From positions 124,001 to 188,000 of the forward strand of contig JASANH010000233.1 in NCBI GenBank assembly GCA_030248295.1: a DNA stretch of 64,000 bases, given 5' to 3'. The stretch is from Mesodorylaimus sp. YZB2_4 (taxonomy: Eukaryota > Nematoda > Enoplea > Dorylaimida > Dorylaimidae). Positions 47,498-58,724 of the stretch are shown one piece after another; position 1 is the first letter of the stretch; each line of letters starts with the position of its first letter. Under the pieces are notes generated by a model. That model was not told where the DNA came from, did not search any database, and saw nothing but the letters and a program-made list of their open reading frames with translations. The position numbers and the translations under genes were made by a program.

Positions 47498-49293
47498 TTA
47501 AGTAGCGACTTGTGCCTCCTTCACACCTTCGTTCAACCCAATCAGGCACAATTTCTTTCCCTGCTGATCATAAACTGACTTTCGACCAGCGCCTTTCGGG
47601 ATCTTGTATGATGTCTTCTCCCAGTAAAGTGTGTCTAGCTTGAGGACGTAGATGTTTTCGAAACTACGTGATTGACCCTGGGCGTACGACTTGTTACCAC
47701 CAACTATTAAAATTTCATTATTTGTTTGATGCATATTTTCATGAGTAAAATCCACTTCAGGATCTGGACCGCTCAGGCTAACATTGCCAACCAGGTTCGT
47801 TTTCAGATCGAGAGCGTATGCAAGGTCATAATCAGGGACATAGCCTTCGGTGTAATAATGTTGAACGAGTGCAAAGAGTTTGTTGTTTTTGACTGCGGTG
47901 AAAACGACTGCAGATGGTTCTTGAACTGTTGTGTGAGCCAAGGAGTTCAGCGTGGCTTTTACAACTATATTTTCTTCAAATTTTACCTTAAGCTCAGCGA
48001 ACGCCATTTCAGAGCCTATCGCAGCGCGAGCATGAGCCGACGCCACTGCATAGGCGATATTTCCATTTTGGTTTGGGACAACCACGCTTAAATCTTCGAT
48101 TGCGTTACTCGATGCAGTCGATGCGAGTCCGTCGATTTCGATAGAAACAGGCAGCCATTGCGTCGTTTCGTCATTCCACCAGAAAAACTTGTTGTATGTA
48201 ATCTTGTTCTGACTTGTGCCATAGGTCAGCATGAATAAGCGCCCTTGCAAAGAGAAGATCTTGTCGCCGTATAAATCATCGTCCAATCGATCGTATGATT
48301 TATGGGTCCATGTTCTCGTTGAGATTTGCAAAGTTGAGACGATTCCCCCGCGAGCTGCCGAATCCCACGGGTGGTCGAATCCATGACGAAATATGCGTTG
48401 ACTGACCAACCACAATTTTCCGTCGCCGTATTCAGCGGCAAATCTGCCACCCTTTACATTTTCGAGGTTGGCTTGCTTCCACGCTTCATAGACGCCCTGC
48501 GCAACGTGGTTAAATGGACCCACGTTCAAAGCTGAAGTCAAAAAAAAGGTAGAAGGCGTAAAAGTTGGCTAGCCATTGAAAGATATGTTTTGGAATGTTC
48601 TAGATCAAGCTTCGGAAACTTATTTGGCATTTCTCTGCAGGGCACCCTTTTGTGATCTGCTGTTCATCAGATTTCTAGCGTAAAATATACGCATCCGGCC
48701 TATCTGAGCATCCGCAGCCATCCATGACTTCAATTGAGCACTAAGAAACGGGGTTAGATTTTTTACTTGTTCGCTTATAGTTGCATGCGCCGAAGGCCTT
48801 AGAACACCTGTTTTCAGGTAAAATAAGTCTATGATCTTCGGTCTGAAGATATTCATAGTCAGAAAACATTTCACAGAACCTGAAGAGACATCAAGGCAGT
48901 AGAACTCGGCATTTCGACCGTTCGTGGCGTTCTAGATAAAACATTTTAAAAACTGCGCTTTTGCGAGCTGTTTCAATTATTTTTGTGCAAAGTGTTGCAT
49001 CAGTGCGTCTCAAGTTGGCTGCTAGCTCGAAATCCTAGATAGGAAGTTGTTCGCATGTCGCACTGCAAACAATTGCCGCCTAAATTGTATCCAGACTAAG
49101 GATGTAAAATTGTATTCAGATCCAGAACTATGTGTCATATCTTGAAGGATATGCCACTCTCGAAAGCCCTCTCATCAAAACAATTTCAACATGCTCCTTT
49201 TAAAATGAGTTGTGTCAAAAAGCAAGTATTGCGTATAAAAATCTTACCGTGAGCATTGACCAGGAGCAGTACTCCAGCCGCTACCACTTCCAT
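47498..49293 (-). CDS. secreted kelch-like protein, copy 2 (complete)
   Basis: Exon 1 49293-49248 (ATG, donor GTAAGA, phase 1) and exon 2 48531-47498 (acceptor GACTTCAG) give 359 residues. Exon 1 plus the first codon of exon 2 is a signal peptide: MEVVAAGVLLLVNAHA. The mature part parallels copy 1 along its whole length with many substitutions but no frame break, including GGNKSYAQGQSRSFENIYVL and KLDTLYWEKTSYKIPKGAG. The sequons NVS and others may be glycosylated. Intron 1 is 716 bp. The two genes point towards each other as an inverted duplication about 2.3 kb apart. A kelch-like secreted beta-propeller is an inference from the strand pattern; no known family recognised. Confidence 0.82.
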
Positions 49294-49559
49294 GCCGACC
49301 TAACCAACAAGTAGTTTTTCTAGCACCTGCTGTTATTAGATGAGATTTTGAGCTCGCACACTCTCAAGGAAAAGGTTTGTTAAATTCTGCTTTTTGATTG
49401 TATATTCAACAGATTTAAAAGTCGTAACCAGCGGAAGCTAATTTCAATTAAAAGCCACCACTCTAACAACTTATTGTAAGCTAGGCTCTAGCAAAAAGCT
49501 ACTGCACTGTATGGTCCCTATGCCAGCCATATTCGTATTCTGTGATGAACAAAGAGGAC

Positions 49560-49850
49560 AATTATTGAAATCGATCCATTCGCATTGACTTCATCGACTA
49601 ACGAGATCATGTATTTAAGCGTACTTTTACCAAACGAATTTGAAAATTTCGCGTATGCTGCGGCGTCGGCTCATGCTCACGTCTACGTTAAGGCAAGCTC
49701 TGAAAAACGCTCGCCAAAAATTTCGACATAAAGTTGCCAAAGCCCCTTGCTCGCCCATTAGTTAATGACGTCTGCCTCCTTAAGCTAGACACACTTAAAT
49801 GGGAGGAGACATCATACAATATCATACAATATATCATAACATATACAACA
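49560..49850 (+). pseudogene. fragment of the kelch-like family (copy 4)
   Basis: Matches copy 1 from the IEIDLFAST region through VVVPNQNGN and AYAVASAHA, then jumps to the KLDTLYWEKTSY segment. Frame breaks and a large internal deletion make it non-coding. Confidence 0.75.
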
Positions 49851-51079
49851 CTGAACCGTCTACCAACCGCTCTTATGCTCGCGCTGACTCATAACTGAAA
49901 TATGCCGCTGCATATAACAGCTGCGCGCTAATTTAACCCTTTATCTCAAAATCAATGTTTTACTGCTGCCGTTTGAACGGACTCTGCGAAAGAAATGGAT
50001 ATTTCTCTGACAAACAGCCCAATAATCCAAAATTCTAGCTTTATCTACCGTGCCTGATAAATTCTTCGTGAGTGCAAGAAAAGTGCGATGGCGACCCTGC
50101 TTGCGCAAGTTCGCAATCCTATCAGCCCTTTCTTCTATCCTAGCTTTAATTGCCCATTCTTTTTTATGACTACTCTTCCAATAGAAGAACGGTAAGCTTC
50201 TGCTTATTCCTTCACCTTTGGCTAACCAGCTTGGTCCATCTTTATCCAGGTGATTCAAAAGAACGTCCAAACATTTTACTTATTTTCACGGTGGAGAAAA
50301 CTGCGCAACAAAAGGCATGAAGTATCGGGTGCGCCATAAAGAATGACCCTCACAGAAATGGCTAGTTTTCTTCGGAAACAGTCGCGTAGTAAACTTTACA
50401 CTAAGACAGACAGATAGACTAAGACAGACAGGCAGACTTCGATTCTGCATCAGGCAGTCCACTTATCGTTAGTGTCCATCACAAGTTGTGAAAGTGAAAA
50501 AAAGCTGTGAAAGTTGGTACTCTCGACTGCATTTTGAAAACGAGTGGTGAAAAATTTGTCAAGTAAAATAGGTCAAGCTGACTCAGAATTGAATGCTGAA
50601 CAATGGTGTAAAATTTACTGCGATAACTTGCATAGTAAGGTTGGTAGAAGAGAAAACATTAGAGGTCATTCTGTATGGCACACCCGATATAACTCTCAGC
50701 AAACTGCCCGCCGAGGTAGTCGAACCGTGGACCTCGCTTTTGCAAAACTAATTTTTAAAGTTACAAGCTCTGATTATTGTGCAAGTAAATGTTGCCTTCT
50801 CCAGAACAAAAATATCGCGTTTTTTAAACTTCATTAAGGCGTAACGGATTTTAATAAAAATTGGCATGGTTGGAGGACACAGCAACTCTGGTACAAACAG
50901 TCTAGACTCATGCATTGACTTGGCCCGAGGAAAAATGTGGACCCAATGCATAAGTCTTAACTTCTCCGTGACTTAGCAACCATCCCTGAGTACGCAGGTC
51001 TTCCGCGCTACCCCAGCCAGTGAGCTCGATCAGGAGAAATGCCCATCCGTCTACCTGTTTTTCCTATCATATGACATAC
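49851..51079. other. intergenic, no gene recognised
   Basis: Open frames at 49941-50270 (minus) and 50544-50837 (plus) have no recognisable domain. No RNA gene seen. Confidence 0.45.
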
Positions 51080-52500
51080 GGGAAGTTTGCCCCCCACATT
51101 TCGTCCCCCACATTTCGTCCCCCACAATTCGTCCCTGCACAGTTCGTCGCAGAGTAGTTTCGTCCCCTCACATTTGGTCCCCAGACCATTCGTCTCCACA
51201 TCAACTATTGAGAGTTCAATAGGAGTTTGGAGGTCAGGTGATAATTGTCGAGAAAGGTTTTCTCGTTGAGCCCTGGCTCCAGGACGAATGCTGATTTTCT
51301 CAACGGCCGCCAATCTTCAGCTGCTTTCGCAAAGTACCGAATGGTTCGCCGATGGAACGTTCAGCACAGCGGCAGCCCTTTTCGAACAAGTTTACACTAT
51401 TCATGTCGTACGGTTCAACGCGGTCATCCCTGTCGTCTATGCTTTTTTGCCGAATAAGACGAGGGCGACGTACGTCAAGCTCCTGCAAGAATTGAAACGT
51501 CTGCAGCCTGGTCTCCATCCAGCGCAGTTGATGACAGACTTTAAACAAGCTGCCATGCAAGCCTTCGATCAAGAATTTCCTGGAATTCAGAAGACCGGAT
51601 GTTTCTTCCATCTATGCCAGTCCATGGAGAAAGGTTCAGAATGAAGGTCTCAAGGTAAGCAGTCATTATTCAATCATTCAGACCACTATTTAGTCTCATT
51701 CATAGTATCCTGATTTAAATTCTAGGCGCGCTACGAGCATGATCATGAATTCGCTCGCTGGATTCGTGTGTTACTGGCCCTGGCATTTGTGCGTCCTGCC
51801 ACTGTCGCCAACGCATTCGAAGATCTGGTCGAGAACGCAGATTTCCCAGATGATGCACGCCCAATCGCCAATTATTTCGAGGACACCTACATCGGACGAA
51901 GGTTGCGACGTGGACGACAAGTCCCGCAGCTCCCTATCGCTCTGTGGAATGTTCATCAACGCACACTCGACGGCCAACATCGCACCAACAACGATGTGGA
52001 GGGATGGCACCGTGGATTTCAAGAAACGTGTTGTGCGATATTTCCGAATATCTACAGATTTATCGACGCTCTCAGAAGTCAGCAAGGCGTTCATAATTAC
52101 GAAATCGTTCATATGATCGCTGGTAACCCAGGCAATCCGAGGAATAAGAAATACGCTGCGATTTCGGCTAGAGTCAAACGGATTTGTGAGGACTTTGATA
52201 ATGGAAATGTGATCGATTTTTTTGGAGGTATCGCATACAATTTCGAGTTCTGAGTATCTTGGCTTATATTCTACATACATCATTGCGTATTCTTGGGGAC
52301 AATATTTGTATTGCTATGATAAGGGTAATGCTATGATTTCCTTGACAATGAATACAAAAATTTTTCTGGGGATGAATGGTCTGGGGACGAAATGTGAGGG
52401 GGCGAAACAGCGGGGGACGAAACTACTCGGGGACGAAATGTGCAGGGACGAATTGCGCGGGACGAATTGTGGGGGACGAAATGTGGGGGACGAACTTTCC
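51080..52500 (+). mobile_element. decayed Mutator-like (MULE) transposon with iterated terminal repeats
   Basis: Terminal inverted repeats at 51080-51194 and 52374-52500 are built from 12-16 bp iterations of TTCGTCCCC(C)CACA (left) and its complement (right). The transposase remnant joins 51282-51650 and 51726-52253 across an intron (AAG|GTAAGC...TTCTAG). The MULE signature is clear: EWFADGTF (first Asp), PVVYAFLPNKTRATY, MTDFKQAAMQAF (second Asp), GCFFHLCQS, and RTNNDVEGWHRGF (Glu). A one-base frameshift lies near 51620 after LCQS, and the N-terminal DNA-binding region is missing, so it cannot be autonomous. Target-site duplication not evident. Confidence 0.88.
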
Positions 52501-52639
52501 GCAAACCAGCTCATATAGGCAGTGCTCTTATCATGTCACTAAATCTACACTTTTTTGCAAGCAACGTAAAAAATTGACCGTCGCTTGTTTTATTCCAGCG
52601 CCTTTAAAGCACAACACGATCTGGGAGGACCAGCAATGA

Positions 52640-55372
52640 AGAAAAACGGGCTCTGAAGCTCAACATTGATCATCCATTATCATATTCAAGAAGCGTTTCG
52701 AGAATACACCAACGGCGAAAAGTTAAATCCTGTCAGCGTCCGCGCGGAGACGATGGCTGCCGGACACGGGTTCACCCGCTCCATATTACGACTGTCGCTG
52801 ATGTGGGACGAGGAAGACAAAAATAAACACTTATATTTGCCTAAGTCGGCTATACTAAAGGCCCTGAGTAAAGATGCAATTGGAAAGTTATCCGACATGT
52901 TTAACATAGAAGATGGAGCTGCGAAACAGGGTTTCACTCAGATGGTGATCACCGCCCACAAAACCGAATGCACTGTGTATGGACTGTTTGGAAAAGGATA
53001 CCACCCCCACCAGTTCCCATGGCCCGCACTTACGCCACTTGGGTCGGTGACAGCGTGCGTCCACCACTGATCTTGCTAGAAGACTTGGGCGATCGGGCCA
53101 GAATGCTGGGCGATGGGAGTGCATCGTTGACCTACAAGCGATTACTCAGTGCGGCCGAAGTCCAAGCCAGTTTACAAGCCTGGTGCCTGACGACTGACGT
53201 GAAATGGCGCGACAAATTCGAAGCGTTTGAGCAAAGGACGGCCACCATGTTTGCTGCTTTCATTCCGATGATGCAGAAAGGCATGAAGAAGTGGAAGGAA
53301 ACATTTTCAGAAGCGTTTGGCAAATTCGATGATGTCAAAATTCTGAAACTGCTCCGCGTGGAGGCTATAGTCCAGCATCACAACGAGTACAAGGCTTGGA
53401 TGCCTGCCGTACCGAACCACGGAGACTTCTGGGCCAATAACATTATGTTCAGTAAATTGCCGGATGGATCGATGGTAACGATGTGATGGCACTGATTGAT
53501 TGGCAACTGTTTTGATTGGAAGTGCATAGTCCACTGACCACACTGGCCACCTGACACAGTTGACCATTTCAGGGCAATCCGTTGGACGATTTCAGTCACA
53601 AACCCAGCATGAGTTTCGATGGGCACCTGCGCGATGCCCACATGGACGACATCATAAAACATTACTAAACCTGTCTGGAAAAGAACCTGGGGAAGAATAT
53701 GCCCAAGGAATTGACCATTGATCGAGTGCTCGCTATGGCTCACAAACAAACGGCACTCAAGTGTCTTATCCTGTTCTGCATGCAAGACACCATGAACGCG
53801 CCCAGATCACTGCCATTCCGAAACCTGGGAATAAAAATTCTGTCAAGTCGTATCGTCCAATCTCGCTGCTTTGTGTTGTCTCTAAAATTTTGGAGCGGCA
53901 TATGGATAAACTACTTCGCTCATATTTGTCATTATCTCCAAATCAGCACGGTTTCTGCAAGCGGCGTGGCACGAATACTGCGCTAATATCTACAACACAA
54001 TTCATCCATGATTCTTTGAACTCGAGAAATTCAAAATTCGTTATTGGAATATTCTTGGATCTCCAGAAGGCCTTCGATCGTGTGCCCCACGTATTATTAT
54101 TAAATCGCCTTAAATCCGATCGTCGCATACCATCGAGAATTATAAGGTGGTTGGAATCCTATTTATCTGATCGATCTCAACACGTCGTAGTTGACGGTTC
54201 TGCTTCTTCACCTGCGAATGTGTCCTCAGGCGTGCCCCAAGGCAGTGTTCTTGGTCCGACATTATTTATCGCCTTCCTTGATCCGCTCCTACACGAATTC
54301 AAATTGCGATTCCCGCACTTTTTATTGCCTGCTTACGCTGATGATACGTCGTTATTTGCACCGCTCAAAAACCTTAAGTACAACCGCAGTGCGTAAAACT
54401 GTACCTTCTCCAACTCATCAACATCAGATTGCAAAACAGGATCCCACGCAACACAGCCATCCTCCAGTACAGAACGTATGCATGCATTATAAACGGATCC
54501 AAATATACGTGGATGCACATTTTATCGAGTCTGCGTCGTAAAGCACCAATCATAGCGTTGCATTTACGAGCAACAATGGACACGTGTTCACTGAATTTGA
54601 GGTCACCAGAAAACGTAATACCTAAGTAAGTTACCTGATCGACAAATTCCAGCTTGGTGCCCTGCAAAAACAGATTCGGTAGTTGACTGAGCCGGTTGTG
54701 ACCATAGCGAAAAATATGGCTTGCGTTTTTTCCACGTTGATATTTAATCCAGCTTGACCAAACCACATCATGATAAAATCCAAGGCAGGCTGAATTAATT
54801 TCTCGGCTTCTTTAAATGATTTTACCATTTCTTATCAGGAAGGTCTTGAGCGTGCCGGTTGGATGTCTTTATCTGAGCGTAGACGTCGTCTGAAAGTGGT
54901 ACAGTTTTATAAATTTTATCACGGGTATCACGATTTCAATAATCGATTTTTTATTCACAAAGATGGTAATGTACGTGCAAGTGATAGGCGCTGTGATATC
55001 GATCATCATCTAATTGTGCCTAAGCCAAACTTTGAGTCTTATCGTCAATGTTTTACATATTCTGGTATTTTGCTTTGGAATAATGTGCCACTGGATGTCG
55101 CCTGGGGAACGTATGGTTGGTTTTACCGTAATATCAACATGTGCTTGTGAATGTCTCATGTTTTATTTTTATGAGTATGTCTTTTGATCCTCGAGTGCAC
55201 TCTTACGTGTTTGATCAAAAGTAAAGATTGATTGATTGATTGACGCTTTGTTCGCTCCAACTGATAGCTCTGACGACAAGATCAAGCAAGAACGCATGGT
55301 CGAAAGAGCTAAAGCTGCACTGGACTATGCGTCAAAGGTGCTGGACATTACCATCAAAAATGGGTAGTGATT
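52640..55372 (+). pseudogene. CHK/EcKL-type kinase pseudogene
   Basis: Collinear pieces of a CHK kinase-like (ecdysteroid kinase-like) protein. They are TMAAGHGFTRSILRLSL (N-lobe) and SAILKALSKD, followed by a frameshift at a C-run near 52997-53002. Then come PLILLEDLGDRA, the catalytic VPNHGDFWANNIMF (HGDxWxxN) with another shift near 53468, and VMALIDWQLF followed by a stop. The C-terminal part is cut near 53784 by a LINE and resumes at 55246 as LFAPTDSSDDKIKQERM. Two shifts, several stops and the insertion mean it is dead. Living members phosphorylate small lipophilic or choline-like substrates. The family is large in arthropods and nematodes. Confidence 0.85.
53784..55245 (+). mobile_element. 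LINE (jockey/CR1-like) insertion with an internal inversion
   Basis: Block 1 (plus, to about 54393) carries reverse-transcriptase motifs SYRPISLLCVVSKILE, FLDLQKAFDRVPH, GVPQGSVLGP and AYADDTSLF. Block 2 (about 54835 down to 54333-54393) is on the minus strand and holds the following part of the same protein: NINVEKTQ, VTYLGITFSGDL, CVAWDPVLQ and ELEKVQ. Block 3 (54836-55150, plus) is the ORF2 C-terminus (SLSERRRRL, ILLWNNVP). The 3' end is a GATT microsatellite tail (about 55229-55243), typical of CR1/jockey-type LINEs. The 5' part is truncated. Frames are broken. Confidence 0.85.
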
Positions 55373-55989
55373 TTAATTTTCTTTGATCGTGGTGGTTAGT
55401 AGTTTAACATCGGCTTGGCTGTATCACAGATGAGACAAAAGTCATAATAGGGCATTTCGTAACTGTGGTGTGTCTGCTCGGTTCAATGTTTTAGATATTA
55501 TGGACAATAATAATTCAGCACAAGTTAAATATAGAAAACTGTTCCAAATGTTGCGCCTTCTCTGATCTTTCTAGCAGCTTGACTGAAAGACTTGGACCAG
55601 CATCGTTTATATGCCTGTCGTATAGAACCTGTTATTGCTCAAGTTTTTGTCTGGACGTATTGGAGAGGCTCGACTGGCGACCGATACTCTGCACAGAGCC
55701 TGCAACTGGGAGCGTCACCCGTCAGAGTGACGTTTCATTCATGTACTAGGTCGGAAGACTTGACTGGCTACCCTGGGTTCTTGGCGTAGTGAAAAAGCTG
55801 TATTGATCACTCCCTCCAGTAATACGGACCAAGTCGTATTAGAGTATGAATATTTGTCTGTTTATGGGACATTGCAGGGGAATTGTGCAAGTCGCAGATA
55901 CATACTCTACAGTGTAAGTATAAATATACTACTGCAGAATGGAAAAACATCAGTTTTGGCCTTGCCAATGAAATCAGAGACCGCAGGTG
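55373..55989. other. intergenic, no gene recognised
   Basis: Between the dead kinase and the convergent receptor gene. Nothing recognised. Confidence 0.5.
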
Positions 55990-57354
55990 TCAGTTATGAT
56001 CACTTAACTCATCTTCCGATTTGCTTCTCCGTCGTCGAGCTTCAGCTGCGGATAATCTTCTCAACAATCGTATTCCCGTATTTAGAACCACTTGCACCGA
56101 CTTCTTCTGGTACATAAGCAACGCGGGGTTGGCCACGGTCGACAGTAAGCCCATTAGGGTGAACACGACGAACAGCACGTCCACAGTGCTCGACGTTTCG
56201 GGTGACTCGGGAATGATATAGCAGATCAGCATGACGCATTCTAATGGCGTCCAACAAAGTGCGAACAGAGCCAGCATGGTGCAAATACAATGATTGACGC
56301 GGAGTAACAAAGTCAATTGAGTCCGTTCGTGGTCGATGAAGGAGAGAAATGAGCGACGACTTCGATCGTCCGTCCCTCGGCGGGAAGCAGTCGATGAGTG
56401 GGTAACAATCTCGGAATTGGAACACGGTCTGGACAATCGCCTATGATCACCGCTGGGCACTGGAGCAGGAGCAGCCAAGAGTTGACTGGAAGAAGGGAGC
56501 AGGTGTTGCCGGGGGTTGGGTGCAGGTACATCTCTGGGTCCTTGGCCCAAATTGGGCGGGTATTGATCCTCAAATCTCAATCTCAGATTTAACTCTTGGT
56601 TCGTCTTTGTCATGAGATAGGTGATAAATGCCAATGGAATAGCGAACAGGACCGTGAATAGAGCGCAGTTGATCTCTTTTGTGTTAGAATCGTAGCTGAT
56701 TGCGCAGAACCCGTATCCATCTACCGACACACCGAAGTAGACAGTCAGATCGTAGTATCTCACACTAGCTTTCAAGGGCAGGAGCAGGCAGATGCTACAT
56801 AGCCACACACCACCTATGACAATAATATACAACAGGACCCCCGTGGCTCCGCTACTTCGCCAATGCCTAGAGGGTCTAAACACGAGAAAATGCCTTTCGA
56901 AAGCGATCAGTACGTAGGTCATCATGGTGACTACCACGGGCAGGGTCTGCAAGAGTGGTGATGCGTAGCATAACCAAGGCCCCACACGCCAGTGGGCCAA
57001 TGATAGAACGAAAAGAGATAACGGAACGACTACTATGCTTTTGAATAGATCGCTGAGACATAAATTAAAGAGAAGGAAGTTGATAAAACGATGACACGAT
57101 GTTTCAGTGACGATGGTAAAAATCATGTACACATTGCCAGCTGCTCCTGTCACAGCTACAACAGTGTAGAGTACGACGTACAGGGGCCAGATGGCCCGAA
57201 AATTAGGTTTCAGGCATGAAGAATCAGAATGGTTCAAACTGAGGATAGCCGCTTTGAGCGAGAGCAGTTCATCGGGTGATAACTGCCTGATAGCCGTATC
57301 ATTCAACGGTATGTGCGTATGGTTGATTATTGGACATTCGGTCCAGCGAAACAT
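55990..57354 (-). CDS. rhodopsin-family peptide-receptor-like GPCR
   Basis: One exon from ATG 57354 to the stop at 55990 encodes 454 residues. The frame is open to 57465 but without another ATG, so either this start is right or an upstream exon exists. The N-terminus has sequons NHT, NDT and NHS. TM1 has GNVYMIF, TM2 LCLSDLFKS, TM3 follows the Cys of GPWLCY and ends AFERHFLVFRP (ERH for DRY). The TM4-5 loop has GFC for the disulphide. The third intracellular loop is about 110 residues, Pro/Ser/Arg-rich. TM6 is FALCWTPLE and TM7 VANPALLMYQK. The layout fits a neuropeptide-type class A receptor; the ligand group is not assignable. MITE copy 3 lies 304 bp upstream. Confidence 0.82.
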   Translation of the reverse strand: MFRWTECPIINHTHIPLNDTAIRQLSPDELLSLKAAILSLNHSDSSCLKPNFRAIWPLYVVLYTVVAVTGAAGNVYMIFTIVTETSCHRFINFLLFNLCLSDLFKSIVVVPLSLFVLSLAHWRVGPWLCYASPLLQTLPVVVTMMTYVLIAFERHFLVFRPSRHWRSSGATGVLLYIIVIGGVWLCSICLLLPLKASVRYYDLTVYFGVSVDGYGFCAISYDSNTKEINCALFTVLFAIPLAFITYLMTKTNQELNLRLRFEDQYPPNLGQGPRDVPAPNPRQHLLPSSSQLLAAPAPVPSGDHRRLSRPCSNSEIVTHSSTASRRGTDDRSRRSFLSFIDHERTQLTLLLRVNHCICTMLALFALCWTPLECVMLICYIIPESPETSSTVDVLFVVFTLMGLLSTVANPALLMYQKKSVQVVLNTGIRLLRRLSAAEARRRRSKSEDELSDHN

Positions 57355-57657
57355 GATCGGTGAAAGCTGTGAAAGTGACAGCAATAATTCCAGATTTGAC
57401 GGATTTATACAATGAACTCTGCAATTAGTTTCATCAAAAAAGAATTCGGCAAACACGAACGGCAATTTTAGAAACTCGTTAGCTAATGAGGTGGGGGTTA
57501 CGCCGTTCTAGGATCACAAATTTGCTAATGACTGCTACACGATTCTGAGACTAGGATGGAAAAATGTCACCGTCCAGCATGCCTAAAACGCCTTTATCGA
57601 CATTCTGATCTGCGATAGTGGTTTACTGTATATTGTTCTGATAACAGTATGTTCTGT

Positions 57658-57819
57658 TGTAACCCTCGTGCCTGGTTGGCCACGGCAAGTGGGAGAGACG
57701 TCAACCTCTCAGATTGATGTTTCACTCGTAGGTACAGCAGCAAGACTTGCCTCGCCAACTTTCTGTCTCGCCGACCTTGATCGGCAACCTTTCTTCTGCG
57801 CCTGCCAGGCTTGGTTACA
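57658..57819 (+). mobile_element. 162-bp MITE, copy 3
   Basis: Termini TGTAACCCTCG and CTTGGTTACA in inverted orientation. CTGT flanks both ends, a possible 4-bp target duplication. Same orientation as copy 2. Confidence 0.8.
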
Positions 57820-58724
57820 CTGTTGCTGCGCTGGTCTAACCAATGCAAGATATTGTTTGTATTGGTACGCCCAAAGACCAGGGCAACTATGTAGATTTTC
57901 TGAGACGCATAACCAAAGAAAAACCATATTTGCGCAGCTAGGCTGCGTGAGTTTTTCGCCAATATCTCAGAATTTGATAAATCGTGCGTCGCGGCCGGAT
58001 TAGGCGCTGCTTATCACGCTGGGTGCGCGCTTACTGGGTAAATCATTATGTAATGCGTCCCTTCATCCTCGATACCTGATCTTGGTGATGTGGTGAAACA
58101 TGAACAAGATCGTTGAAGTTGCGGGAATGTTTTGAATAATGGCTTAAACCTCTTCAAGTCTGCATCGAAGATGTGCTCAGGAAGTTATTGAATTTTTCTT
58201 GGCGGCACCTTTTTTGACACACTGCTTTTCTAGAAAGAATGTGAAGCAAGTTTATGTGCAGGAGAGAGTACCGTTCAACCCCGACAGTGTCTTATTCACC
58301 GGGAAAAGCGACGAGACACCATGTGACCTCAAGTCAATCCCTAATCCAAATTAGTACCTTCACGATCAGGTTTGCTTTCGATTAGACATAAAAAGTGTCA
58401 GATTTGATTTGTCTTACCCTGCTCGAATGTTTCGGAATGTATTACCCTGTCGAAAGCCAGCTACGCTTTCCAAACAGATGAATTTGCCTTTTCCTGGCGC
58501 AACCCGCACGTACTCTGCGATTTTCTCTGGAAATGACAGTATTCCACGTGTTTGCCACTGCAGTCTGCCGTCTGGCGAAGAAGACCAGAAACTGTTATGA
58601 CTGCATATCGACCACAAGGATTACATATCTATGATAGGCTATCGGGGGTCACATTGTTTGTTAACTCCATTTTCACCAAATAAACTAGCATATAGCCAGG
58701 GAATACGTATCAGTCATGTCGTCA
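57820..58724. other. intergenic, no gene recognised
   Basis: 3' flank of the DEG/ENaC gene and 5' flank of the receptor. No gene recognised. Confidence 0.5.

Noticed and set aside
50544..50837. 97-codon plus-strand frame
   Set aside because: No domain, signal peptide or splice support; composition is like the flanking non-coding DNA.
58409..58617. Overlapping 60-codon frames on both strands near the channel stop
   Set aside because: Neither continues the DEG/ENaC protein nor shows a family motif.
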